DNA from: Numida meleagris
Taxonomy: Eukaryota; Chordata; Aves; Galliformes; Numididae
Assembly: GCF_002078875.1 (NCBI RefSeq)
Contig: NC_034412.1
Coordinates: 26,878,005-26,942,004, forward strand
Reading direction: 5' to 3'
Length of the DNA: 64,000 bases
This document shows, one piece after another, positions 27,001-37,531 of this stretch. Position 1 is the first letter of the stretch. The number at the start of each line of letters is the position of its first letter. The notes below the pieces were generated by a model, which made no database searches, was not told the origin of the DNA, and saw only the letters and a program-made list of their open reading frames with translations. The position numbers and the translations under genes were made by a program.

Positions 27001-28385
27001 ACAGCTTTTACATTCCTACTGCATTTTCTACTGTAACAAGGAGAAGAACCTGACATAGTGCATGAAAAGAGAACTTACTAAGTGGAGTGTTTTTCCTTTC
27101 CTTTTGCTGTATAAAGATCTTCTATGACTGTTTCAACCAGCATGTTTTCTGGTGATGTGTTACAGCAGTTTTTCCTCTGCTTTCTCAGAAATTCTTTCTG
27201 GTTAGAGAATAGTAAAGGAGCCATACTGTACTATCAAAAAAAATCCCTAAGAATCAATTACCTGTAATCAAGTAATTCTAGTCAATACTGAGAAACAGAC
27301 TCAGCAGGTGGTTGCACTGTGCTTCTTAGTGTGCAGTGACTGCTGTAGAAACACTGAAACGATCTTAAGATCTGCGTTCAAATCTTACAATATTAGCAGA
27401 CATTAATATCACCACTTCCTGATCGCACACTGTTATAAGCCCACATCAAAAACTCACATGTGACACAAATATAAATTTTGCAGGCATAGACATTTATAAA
27501 TAGCAAGAGTAAACTGAATTAGGCATGTGATGAATAGTTTTTTGAAGACTTGAATTTAGCTTTAAGTCAGTGATTACTTGTAACAGGCCATTATGCCCAG
27601 AAGTTTTTGCTAACTACAGAGACAAAACATCAAGTATTAAATGTGGACTAAATCTACATTTAGACACTTCTTGTTTTTAAACAGTGCAGTATTGCTAAAG
27701 TGTGTCATTTCACCTGCACTGCATTTATCTTAGCTATTGATGTGTGTTTGATCATTTACTCCCCAGTGAGCGAAAGTCATCAGGAAACCACTTTGAAATG
27801 CATGGCATGCTGCTCTTTATGGAGATCTTATTTCAGAACTCTAATGTACCTCCTCCATATAAAATGATATTCACAGCTGATTGAAACAATGTCATTTAAT
27901 GTTCCTGAGGTCAGCCAGTCAGGAGGGTTATGTCTTACTGACTCCACAGCTTGTAAGATTTACTAGCACCCAAGCATTTATTCCAAGACTCCGGGCTCCA
28001 ACAGGGTATTTTTACTAAAGAGATTACTTGTTACAATGATAAACAGTGCATTACAATGTACGATGCTTGATACCATGACACAGTGGCGCAGTAAACTTAG
28101 CTCACAAAGATTCAGAAGTCACAATTTCAGGAGAAGCTGCTGAAGTAGTCTGCAGGAAGTTGGAAGCAGTGCTGGATTCTGGTGCAACAGAAACATACAA
28201 TCTCAGTGTCTGAGCAAACTATGACCTGTATTATAGTGTATCTCTTGCACTAGGTAGCAAATACTGTGAAGTCTCATTTTTAAAATTTGTTTTCTGGAAT
28301 TTTGTAGCTGGATTCAGCATTCACACATGCACTCATCCCATCTTCATTTCTGTATAGAATTTGGGTGTACTTTCATAGCAAAAGC

Positions 28386-28404
28386 TTTTTTTTTTTTTTT
28401 TTTG
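28386..28404. repeat. T19 homopolymer
   Basis: Nineteen consecutive T. It could be an eroded poly(A) tail of a minus-strand retroposed copy, but no recognised element adjoins it. Confidence 0.85.
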
Positions 28405-29138
28405 GTAGACTTAAGAATACATCTTCATATGAAAACTTAACTTAATCCTAGTCTTTTAAAAAAAATCCTAATGTCTGATGTTAAATGCCCATCTGCTTAC
28501 CTGCATCTCTCATTTTGGCCATATACAGACGCACTAAAAGGTTTTGTTTCAAAAGGCTGGATACCTTGGTCAACACTTAACTAACTCCAACCAAGAGTGT
28601 TAATTGTAAGCCATGTGATCCCATATACTTAAACAAGGCATAGGACAAGAATGAGTGCATTTTGGAAAGGAAAACAAGGAGAAAGCTGCACAGAATAAAG
28701 GTGTTCCCTTATCTCATGTCTTGAAGTTCCATAATAAGATCGAAAAAATGAGAAAGGTCTGTACTACGTGAACTGTATGAGGATGTCTGGTTCCTCTATG
28801 CACTAATCCAAAGAATCACAATACTTATGGCACTAGAATTTACTGCTGTTCTAAGTAGTAAGTTACACTGTACCCTTGCTTTATTGTGTATGAAGTTTGT
28901 TACTTACATCTGAGCACTACTCACCATGCAGAACTAAGCATAACTGAGAGTCTAAAGAAACGAGGAAATATTTCAAGATAGCCCTTGTCTGCACTTGATA
29001 TTTAGAAGTTCTTAATACAGCACCTTCAACGTTCACTTTCTTACTTGATCGGCCTCCAGGAGCAGATGGTATAGTAGCAGTGGCACTTCAAAACTTCCTT
29101 AAAAACAGTTCTTTAAGGACTGAACATGTTGTCTACGA

Positions 29139-29404
29139 CAATGTAATAAGGCTAAGGCTTCCCTTCCGTCCGCACCTCCGCGTGCGGGGCATACGGGATG
29201 CACACACAGTGTGTAACACCAAAATGCCAATTTAATGCTGTGCAACAAGGCTATTTATACCCGTACACGCGACCGCCCCGGATACTCGTGACCCTAGACC
29301 CCTCCCCGGGTGCATGCAGGCACTGCCCATTTCATCCCACAGAACATAGCAGTTTGATTTATGGAAAGAACTGGAAGTGTCCTGCAGATGTTCCATAGGC
29401 TACA
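29139..29404 (-). mobile_element. Probable alpharetrovirus-like (ASLV/EAV-type) solo LTR, minus strand
   Basis: A GC- and CpG-rich island in AT-rich DNA. On the minus strand it begins TGTAGCCTATGGAACATC and has the TATA box GGGTATAAATAGCC. It continues with an R/U5-like segment (AATTGGCATTTTGGTG, TTACACACTGTGTGTGCA, GAAGCCTTA) that resembles the arrangement in avian leukosis/sarcoma-type LTRs, where a short R precedes a GGTGTGCACC-type stretch and a U5 ending near AAGGCTTCA. Its short length (about 265 bp) also fits. No target duplication is clear, so the ends are approximate. No coding viral sequence adjoins it. Confidence 0.6.
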
Positions 29405-30527
29405 TCACATTGCTTTATTATTGTTTCAGTGCTTTTACAGTATAAACAGTTTTTAAGGCTTGTCTTATTTTCTGATAATCATCATCCCATTTGCCTTCAA
29501 GCATGCTAGGTATTTGTTCCCAACAAGAAATAAAGTACCTCACTCATTAAAATGTTAATAATAATAACTGTTCTCATGTTTAATGGAAACAACATTGAAT
29601 TCTCTGATCTATGATATGGCATAAGAAGTTTTTGCAGCAGATGAATTAGAAAATATAAGTGTGTGTCAAGTACATAGAGTACTGAACACAGAAACAGTAT
29701 TGAGAACCATCCTGGTCCTCCGCTGAAATAGTTATTCTTCATATTTTAATGACCTACTTTCGCCCATTGTTTTCTTCTATGTATTGTTACCTGGAAGAGT
29801 TAATCTTATTTGCTTTATTGCTTGTGTTTTTCCTCTCTCTCTACTAACCTAGCTTTTACAAGCTCTAAAAATTTATGCTGCCTGTGGATGATGCATTCCT
29901 TTCTGCACCCCTACAAACTTCCATTTACATCAGTGATACATGAAGACAGTAGACCAGTTGCAGTGCAGAGAGCAGGACTCTATGGTATACTTGAGGTAAG
30001 CTCTTCACCTTATATCAAGTGAAGTTCAGGCAAATCTGCTTTTTTAAAACATAGCTTACATTTCCTCTGGGATCGCAGAGCAAACAGGTATTGGAGCATT
30101 TTATTTGCACAAAACAGTACCTAGAGAGTATAAGCCAGGTATTTCTCCTGAAGAATTTCAGTTTTTCTATGGTTTTTTTTGGTCTATATATACAGCCTGC
30201 ATCACAAGCTTTGTTATACAATATCTAGCAGACCATTTTCTCATCACAGCATCTTATTTGGCAGACAGTGGGGAATAAGATGCGCACTACCAAGAGAGAT
30301 ATAATTTCCTTAAAGACAAGCAGACCTTTAGGTTTACATTTTAGGGGAAAAAAATTTAAAAAAAAAAGTAACAAAATCAGTGCTATGAACAAGATTCATT
30401 TTTAAGACCCAAATACAGATAGAAATCTAAAGCCTTTTCAGTTAGAATGGGGAATGTTTATACCAACTCCTAGCTGATCATTCTTAGTCAGTCAGTCTTC
30501 CTGAACTTTATACAAAAGAGCCCCTAT
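29405..30527. other. Unique stretch with one candidate exon
   Basis: No firm gene. A possible internal exon at 29853-29995 is listed separately because of its splice-like borders. Confidence 0.5.
29853..29995 (+). other. Candidate exon (weak)
   Basis: The left border has a branch-point-like CTACTAAC and a pyrimidine tract (TTTTTCCTCTCTCTCTACTA) before AG at 29851-29852. The right border is GAG followed by GTAAGC at 29996. One of three frames is open across all 143 bases (ending GLYGILE); the other two have stops. The length is typical of an internal exon. I recognise no domain or homologue, and such borders also occur by chance, so this is a pointer rather than a gene call. Confidence 0.15.
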
Positions 30528-30846
30528 GGGTCTGTGTGGCAAAAGAAGGCAATGACGAAGCCCCCTGCTGACATACAAACACTATGGAAAAACAGAAGAT
30601 AACAAAAAAGAAAAAGTAGCTCACCCACTTCCAATGACCAGTGACAGCTCAAGAGAACTATGATCTCCATCCAGAGAGATATTGTACACTTGGCTGCTAA
30701 CCATTAAATGAGAGTGAGGAGGGGCAGATCCTGGCTCCACCTCTTCTGGTTTCTCAGGTACATTGCTTGCACCTGAGCTCCCTGGGTTAGCCATGCCTTC
30801 TTACCTGGTGCTCAACTGCATGACCTGGCAGTTCCACTGCAGAGGC
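30528..30846 (-). mobile_element. Solo LTR, family B short type (copy 1)
   Basis: The LTR body is 30533-30841 (309 bp). Read on the minus strand it starts TGCAGTGGAACTGCC and ends CTTTTGCCACACA. It aligns along its whole length with the blocks at 46642-46960 and 56795-57101; conserved cores include CACCTGAGCTCCCTGGGTTA and CTCCATCCAGA on the plus strand. The flanking pentamers GGGTC and GAGGC match at only three of five positions, so any target duplication is decayed. No internal viral sequence adjoins it. Confidence 0.82.
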
Positions 30847-32584
30847 CTAGGACTGTTTGATTTCCATATAAAAACATGGCAGAAAGCAAGTGCAGCATAA
30901 AGTAGGACTGGGGAATACCTTCTACCTAGACTTCCAAGCAGCCTCATCTGTTTGGCCGCTTGCCTCCCATATACCAGAGCTTTGAGTTGTATCAAAATCC
31001 ATGAAGTTCTGTTCCCATTGACCTGGCTGTGGAGAGAAGCCTTTCTAAAGCAATTGTTGCAGAAATTCAGTTTATTATATTTATTCTTTTAATATGATTA
31101 TGGTTAAAAAGAGATTAAAAGCGTAAATAATTTTAGAAAAGTAATGGTAAATGTCTTGTAGGTTCTGCAGTGAGAGGGTGTAAATCCTGTCCAAGAAGGT
31201 CAAAGTGTACTGAAATAAGGATCTTCCAAGCAACAAGTGGACTATTCAAGATGTCTGAGTGTCAAACACGGATGTAATAGAGCAATTCCATGGAAAGTTT
31301 GCAAAGCATTTTCCATTATTCTCCATGAAACCAAACCTCTCCTTCAAATCCCTGAAGACCAACATTTCTATAACTCCTGTGGTGACACCACTGCTTCTCT
31401 GCTCTCAGAATCTGGTGTACAGCTTCATGACTGACAAATGCAAAAGAAAGATGCCAGAGGCATATTTGGTGCTGAAAGATGAAATTTTGCTTTCATATTT
31501 GAACTGTTAGCTGTGAGTTGTTAGCAGGTTACCCAACTCAGCTGCAATATCTGGACAGAAAATACAGGTATTCTACCTCTCACACAGACCTCAGGCTACC
31601 AAGAAAAGCAACTAAGTCTGTAACTATAGATTGATAGCTGTATTTGTCACAAATCATTATATATGGTGTTAATTTCCTAAGATATCTAAATAACTAAAAA
31701 TCAGTATTTAGCAGTAATTGTCAAGCCAGTGTGAACTGCCACCTGTGAATTAAAAACATTAAAAGGGTGGATGAAGGAAGGTGCAAAAAGAAGTATCTCC
31801 ACAAAAAGAGATATATTCAGCATATGGTTTCTCAAGTTACATTTCAGATTTTTCCAAGCATTTTATCTGTGACATATACAATATGTTTCTCCAGCAGCAA
31901 GGACAGTGTGGCCTCGTAGTATGTCTGTCTGTGTACAGATCTGTGTAAATGCTCTTTGCACCACTCAATTGCTTGCTGCCAGTACAGATGAGATGGTATG
32001 TCTGGGACATTGCTTACATGCTAGAGGAATCTTTCAGCTCAAGCAGTGATGTACCATGTCTACTCATTCTTAGTAAAAAATCGTATCAAGAAAACATAAA
32101 TAGCCCTAGGAAAAAGTTCAGCTAACAGACAGCCAAAAGTATTTACAATAACAGAGACAAAGACCTGCCTTTGAGAGAAGATGCTCTTCGGGTAAGCATA
32201 ATGACAGATAACATCAAGCAAATACGTTATAGGAAAGTCAATAAGGCTAGAATTGCTCAGTTGCTCCCAAGTATTAGCATTGTCAAACATGTCCCTCTTT
32301 GAGGTTTCTAACTCCTAAAGAAGTTGTGTATCTGATATTAATGAGCTCAGTAGTACAAAAAAGCTATATGGCCAGGGGTTACACAACTTAGAATGAGTGA
32401 ATTTTGTTGCTCTTTTTATTTCTGATTAAAAAAAACCCAAAAACTTATAGAAGTAGAAAGGTAGTAAGCAGTCCTTCTTCATTCCCTCTTTTCTGTTTTA
32501 TTTATGCAGAAGCAAGAGAGTTCATGGCAGCATAATATATTACTCACCAAAGGATCTTTCTAACAAATAAATTAAATAATGAAG
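30847..32584. other. Unique noncoding stretch
   Basis: No gene or recognised repeat between two solo LTRs. Open frames are 83 codons or fewer. Confidence 0.5.
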
Positions 32585-33118
32585 GGTGGTGTCATGGTTT
32601 TATGATTTTCGGTTATTGGTACTCCACATCATAACATCATGTAGTGAATGTACCTGGTTCTCAGAAGAGAAGGACTACTACAGTCCCCACGGTACTTTGC
32701 TCCTCTGTTACCATTTTCCAGCCGGAGGGAAAACATAAAAGCTTGCAGTATAAAAACTTGCAGATCACGAGACCTCGTCCCTTTTTTCCGCCGTCTCTCG
32801 TCTTGGCAGCACCTTGCTCTCCAGCCGTCTTATCGTCGGTAGTAGAGTAAGGCCTACCTTGATTTTGGGACATTCTCTGTATTGGATTTATCAGCTTAAA
32901 TTGTAATTATATTGTATTATAGTGTGTTGTTTTGCATTCCGATATCTTATTTAGTAAATTAGTTTGCTTCTCCTCAGATTGTTGCCGCTGTTCTTTGCTC
33001 TCAGGGCCATCTCCCTACCCTTTTCCCCTTTCCCCTTTTCCCGAGACGTGGGCCCTTGGGTCCCCCGTCCCCTTTGTCACAGAATCGGGCCTAACACCTG
33101 TAAACCATTGACAGGTGG
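32585..33118 (+). mobile_element. Solo LTR, family A, with perfect 5-bp target duplication (second copy)
   Basis: The LTR is 32590-33113 (524 bp), starting TGTCATGGTTTTATG and ending CCATTGACA. The flanking pentamer GGTGG is exact on both sides (32585-32589, 33114-33118). It is very close to the LTR at 17197-17718, differing by scattered substitutions and a short length change in the CCCTTTTCCCC tract near 33018-33042. The two lie in the same orientation about 15.4 kb apart but have different target duplications, so they are independent insertions rather than the two LTRs of one provirus. Confidence 0.94.
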
Positions 33119-35960
33119 GAAACTCCTTCACATTTATGAATGGGACAAGGTCAAGTGGACATCAAAAGGGAATTCTTTGCACACACGCATTCAGAAAAGA
33201 AACATTACCAGTGGAAGTACTAGAATTTTCTTCCATTTCAAAGGCTTATACTGGGAAAATAAACCAGTTCCAAATAATTGTGTGGTATGGCTTTCCATGA
33301 AGGCAATAAATGAACTGAACTTCTACAAAGAATCTTTTCTTAGCAGAATGTTACGTGTTTCTACCTGACTTGTTTAAATTTATTTTCTTTGCTGAGAAGG
33401 CCATCTATTATTTTGACATGTTTTATGGTGAGTAAAAATCCTTGATTGCTTCTGCATACCAAAAGAAGAGGTTTTGTCAGTTTTCACACACAAAAGAAAC
33501 CCCTATCCTCAAAAATATCAGAGGCCATTTAAATGTCATTGCTTGAGAAAGTGCTCTGAGAACGCTCCAAAATGAGCTTTTCTGGGGATGTCAACTCTTG
33601 GAAAAAAATAAAAAATTTTAAAAAATGTATCTGTCTAGACACATCGAAATCACTTTCATACAGGTTTTATTGTATACATATGAGAAATAGATTAGACGAG
33701 TGCTCGAAGCTATACTACCCCCACAAGGAAACAGATCACACAGAGAAAAATTCATAGGTTTCTTCATAAGTAAGATTAGTTGGATTTATTTCAGCTTGGC
33801 AGCATTCTCATTCATAGAAATAGTGGATACAAAAATTGCTAGTTAGTTTGCTGGTTTTCTTTGCTGAAATTTCTAATATACTGGCAAAAACTGTGAAGTA
33901 TTTTAAGTTGTTTCACAGCTTTATCATCTCTGTTTTAAACTCATCTCTAGTATTCTGAAAGCCATATACTGAATGTCTATATTACCTTGTACATATCGAG
34001 ATGGCATTCTGGACAATTGACAGAAAAAACAGAGTTCTTTCTGTACTGTGCCATGTATTATATATCAATATGGAGACCAGCAAAATTTTAAAGGGTTATT
34101 TATTACTGTTTAGATTAATACATTTTGAACTCAGAATCAGAACCATTTCATATTTCTTAGATGTTCCTTGCTGGAGAAACTACAGACCTTTTGTGAATAA
34201 CTTTAACTAGAAGATATGCAGTGGTGGGCAGCTGCTGATTCTAGAATACTCTCAGTTACGAGTCTCTTATTTTTATTGATTAATAATGCTTAGTAAGCAA
34301 TCCCAATGGCAAATTGCACTACCTATTAGAAAACAAGCAAACAAACAAATTAAAAAAACACAAGAAAAGATGTTATATAAATTTATATATACATAAAAAT
34401 ATATATACTATCTTGAATAATATATTTTTTTAATCCAGTACTTGTACAGATCCCATTGCTGGAGCTGTCCTAACTTACTGAGAAATATAAGAGAGATATT
34501 TGAGAATTTGTCTTTTATATCAATAATTCAGTGCTTATCTTTAATGATCTAAATTGAATTAACAACTTTTCTATTACTCAGACTTTATAATTCTTCAATT
34601 TTTCTTTGGGTTTTCTCTGAAATTTTCCAATTTATGGGTGTTCTTCCTGAAATGTGAATGTCAGATCTGGATGTAATACTCTAACAGTGATCACCTCAGT
34701 GGCAAACACGGAGGTAACAAATATAACCTTTCTTCTAATACCATGACCTATGTGAGGAGATAATAAATAATCCCACAATACAGGCTGTCTGTGACACAAC
34801 CCTGAAACTTCACTGTATGACGTGGTGTCTTCACACAGGCTGGACAGTATTGAAGTGGAAAGTGTGCCTAATAAACTCACCACCTGATTTTTGCAGTAAA
34901 CTCACATACATGCAGAAACTAGTTTTAGTGGACATGGTGAAATCCCCTGCCTACAAGCAACTGCACTGAAACTTTCAAGACCTTGTGAGTCTTCTTGAAG
35001 CTCTCAAGAAGCAATGATTTATTACAAACAAACTGCAGATTCTAAGGAAACCGTAGGCATCCTAGCAACATGGAACAGAGATCCTCTAAGCTAGCTAGGG
35101 GGATGTGTTTCAAGCCATCTGTATGGGTTGTTGTGTCCACCCACAGCAACAAAACGCTGCCCAGAGGGCTGCCTGATGATGATCTGATGAATTGCTGTTC
35201 ATTGAAATGATGTTGTGCTTCTAGACTGGGGATAAGCACCCACTCACAGTTCTTCCACTGCTGTCAGGGCACTGTTTTTAATTGACTTGTGAAGTTAGTT
35301 CCAACTGGCATATTTTTGAATTTTGTTAATTTAAGTATAGTCATATTGTTCCTGTGACACAGTATGCAATAAAATGATAGCGGACTAAGTGAAAGAGAAT
35401 CCAACAATCTCCAAGCCTGGCAATATATTCTCTGAATAAAGATAATTTTTGGACTTCAAAGCTCCCTGTAATGCCTATTGTTATACCTCAACCCCAATAT
35501 AAAACTTCCAGGAAAACAATAAGAATATAGGCTTACGCACTAAGGCTATATTTACATTAATAAATTTAATCTGCTTAGAAAATGTTTCTGGACAGGCTTA
35601 TATTTTAAGGAGTCTTGGAAACTAAAAGTGGTTATTTCTGTTTTAAACTTTGTGATCGTTCATCTCATATGAATTACCAAACCTCCAACTGATGATGACG
35701 GTTTCTTTGTTATACTTCTATTGGATTATTCAGGCTGTTGATTTTCATTTCTACACATATAGTGTTAATTTTGTTTTCATTTTGTCACATTCCAGATGCA
35801 GAGAAATCTGATTACCTTTACTAGCTGCATGGTAGAACATTATGAAATATACGTGAATAAATACAGTGAAGCAAAGAAAAGCATTTATTGGTCTTACCCT
35901 TTGCAGAAGCATCTGGACAGGCTTGATCAATAGGCTATGTTCAATGTCATGACATGCGGA
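33119..35960. other. Unique noncoding stretch
   Basis: AT-rich DNA with a TA-rich tract at about 34372-34430. No supported gene. The 134-codon frame at 32964-33368 begins inside the LTR and runs into this DNA; it shows no domain. Confidence 0.55.
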
Positions 35961-36275
35961 AAGGCTAAATGCTGGGTCCTGCACTTGAGACACAAGAACT
36001 CCATGCAGCTGTATGGATGTGGGGAAGAGCAGCTTTAAAGTTTTCTGGCAGAAAAGGGCCTGCGGGTGCTAGTTGGCAACTGGCTGAACATGAGCCAGCA
36101 GTGTGCCACAGGGAGGTGGTTGAGTCACCATCCCTGAATGTGCTTAAAAACCGTTTGGATGTGGTGCTCGGGGACATGATTTAGCAGTGGGTTGTTAGAG
36201 CAGTATGGTTAGGTTGCGGTTGGACTTGATGATCTTGAAGGTCCTTTCCAACCTGAGCAATTCTATGATTCTATG
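35961..36275 (+). mobile_element. CR1 LINE 3' end with internal deletion and intact tail
   Basis: The left part (GGGTCCTGCACTTGAGACAC) is CR1 ORF2 reverse-transcriptase C-terminal sequence. At about 36108-36112 the sequence jumps directly to the segment encoding [20 protein letters not shown], skipping several hundred bases that are normally between them. The 3' UTR follows with GGTTGGACTTGATGATCTTG and AAGGTCCTTTCCAACCTGAG, and the element ends in two TTCTATGA-type units at 36261-36275, the diagnostic CR1 tail. Confidence 0.93.
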
Positions 36276-37116
36276 TTTCATTTTGTTTTTTTTTTCTCTT
36301 TGTATATGAAGCTTTCCCATGACTAATATATTATTATGTGTGGCAGTTTGATACCTGAAGGAAATAACTCTGAAACATTCCTCTGAAGTAGAAAACTTCC
36401 TGTTTCATTTGTTCAATCATATATAGTTTTCAACTTTCTAGGCAGAATAAATGAGACTGTTAGTAATTTGAATTGTTCTGTTACAGACAGTTTAACATTT
36501 TTAGCATTCTGTTCATATGTGGGGTTATTGTAAGCGTGGTCCAATAAGTAGTACAGATTGCTTCTTTATGGTTTGTTTGCTGCAGGTTTTATTGAACCTT
36601 GTACTTGACCTCAAAGCATAACAGGAAACTAAATAAGGAAGAGCATTAAAAAGGAGAAATGAAAATTTTAAAATTGAACTGACATCAAATCTCAGCCTGT
36701 GAGACTTGAGTCTACAAAAATAAATTTGTACAATGGTAAGACTTTGGCTGGCAACAAAATTAGAGAGAGTGGAATGGGTAAAAAACAATCTGAAATCTTT
36801 GCAGATAAGAAGAGGTTGCTAACTCATCCTGTGTGCATCAAGAGATGCACTGATGAGAATAATTAACACCTTAAGTGCTTCAGCTGTAATCCACATATAA
36901 AAGACACTGAAACAGAAGGCATGAGTATGATTACATGCTGGATTTCCTCTCACCTCAGCACCCCTCAGACTTGGGCACTACACAGCACAAACAGCCAACA
37001 CTCACCTTCAATACCTTACTTCTGTATTTCAATACACAAACCTTATTTAAGGTACTGAATGATACTTAACCCCTACTCTAAAAAGGCAATTTCTCACTGA
37101 CTTAAATACTTTCATA
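36276..37116. other. Unique noncoding stretch
   Basis: No supported gene or repeat between the CR1 tail and the long family B LTR. Confidence 0.5.
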
Positions 37117-37351
37117 TGAGGCATATGGGAACTGTTGAGTCACGGACTGAACCACTGATTCAGCACCTGGGGAAAAGACCCAGTCAGCCCTGGAAGCACA
37201 GGTGAAGGCAATTCACCTGTGCAGCTGGAAGGCTCCACCCTTCTTAGGCCTCATTTAAGGGCTGACTGCCACTGAGGAAGGATCTCTTTTTAGGAATTCC
37301 GCCTTGGTGGAGCTTTTTCTTGTGAACCTAGATCTTCAGAGATAGGTGAGC

Positions 37352-37431
37352 AGTAGCCTTCCTCCTTTCCCTTAGTAGCCTTCCTCCTTTCCCTTAGTAG
37401 CCTTCCTCCTTTCCCTTAGTAGCCTTCCTCC
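37352..37431. repeat. 22-bp minisatellite inside the LTR, running into a gap
   Basis: The unit AGTAGCCTTCCTCCTTTCCC plus TT occurs three full times (37352, 37374, 37396) and then 14 bases of a fourth unit before the Ns. Visible units are identical. The homologous part of the 45.4-kb LTR holds only one diverged unit, so the array expanded in this copy. Confidence 0.95.
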
Positions 37432-37531
37432 NNNNNNNNNNNNNNNNNNNNNNNNNNNNNNNNNNNNNNNNNNNNNNNNNNNNNNNNNNNNNNNNNNNNN
37501 NNNNNNNNNNNNNNNNNNNNNNNNNNNNNNN
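37432..37531. other. Assembly gap (100 N)
   Basis: Exactly 100 N, a common placeholder for a gap of unknown size. It begins inside a tandem array, so the true length is probably not 100 bp. Confidence 0.99.

Larger units (their letters stand above)
21546..29138. other. Long repeat-poor unique stretch
   Basis: About 7.6 kb without any recognised mobile element or supported gene, the longest such stretch in the window. Open frames are at most about 105 codons (25063-25380, minus) and unrecognised. It contains a perfect short hairpin at 24014-24038 and a T run of 19 at 28386-28404. Conserved noncoding elements could lie here but cannot be judged from one sequence. Confidence 0.6.

Noticed and set aside
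17197..33113. One provirus bounded by the two family A LTRs
   Set aside because: Each has its own perfect, different target duplication, and no gag or pol lies between them next to either LTR.
32964..33368. 134-codon open frame
   Set aside because: It starts inside a solo LTR and crosses its end into flanking DNA, so it has no common ancestry along its length.
37352..37431. CRISPR-like regular repeats
   Set aside because: The units are directly adjacent with no spacers, and the genome is a vertebrate; it is a minisatellite.
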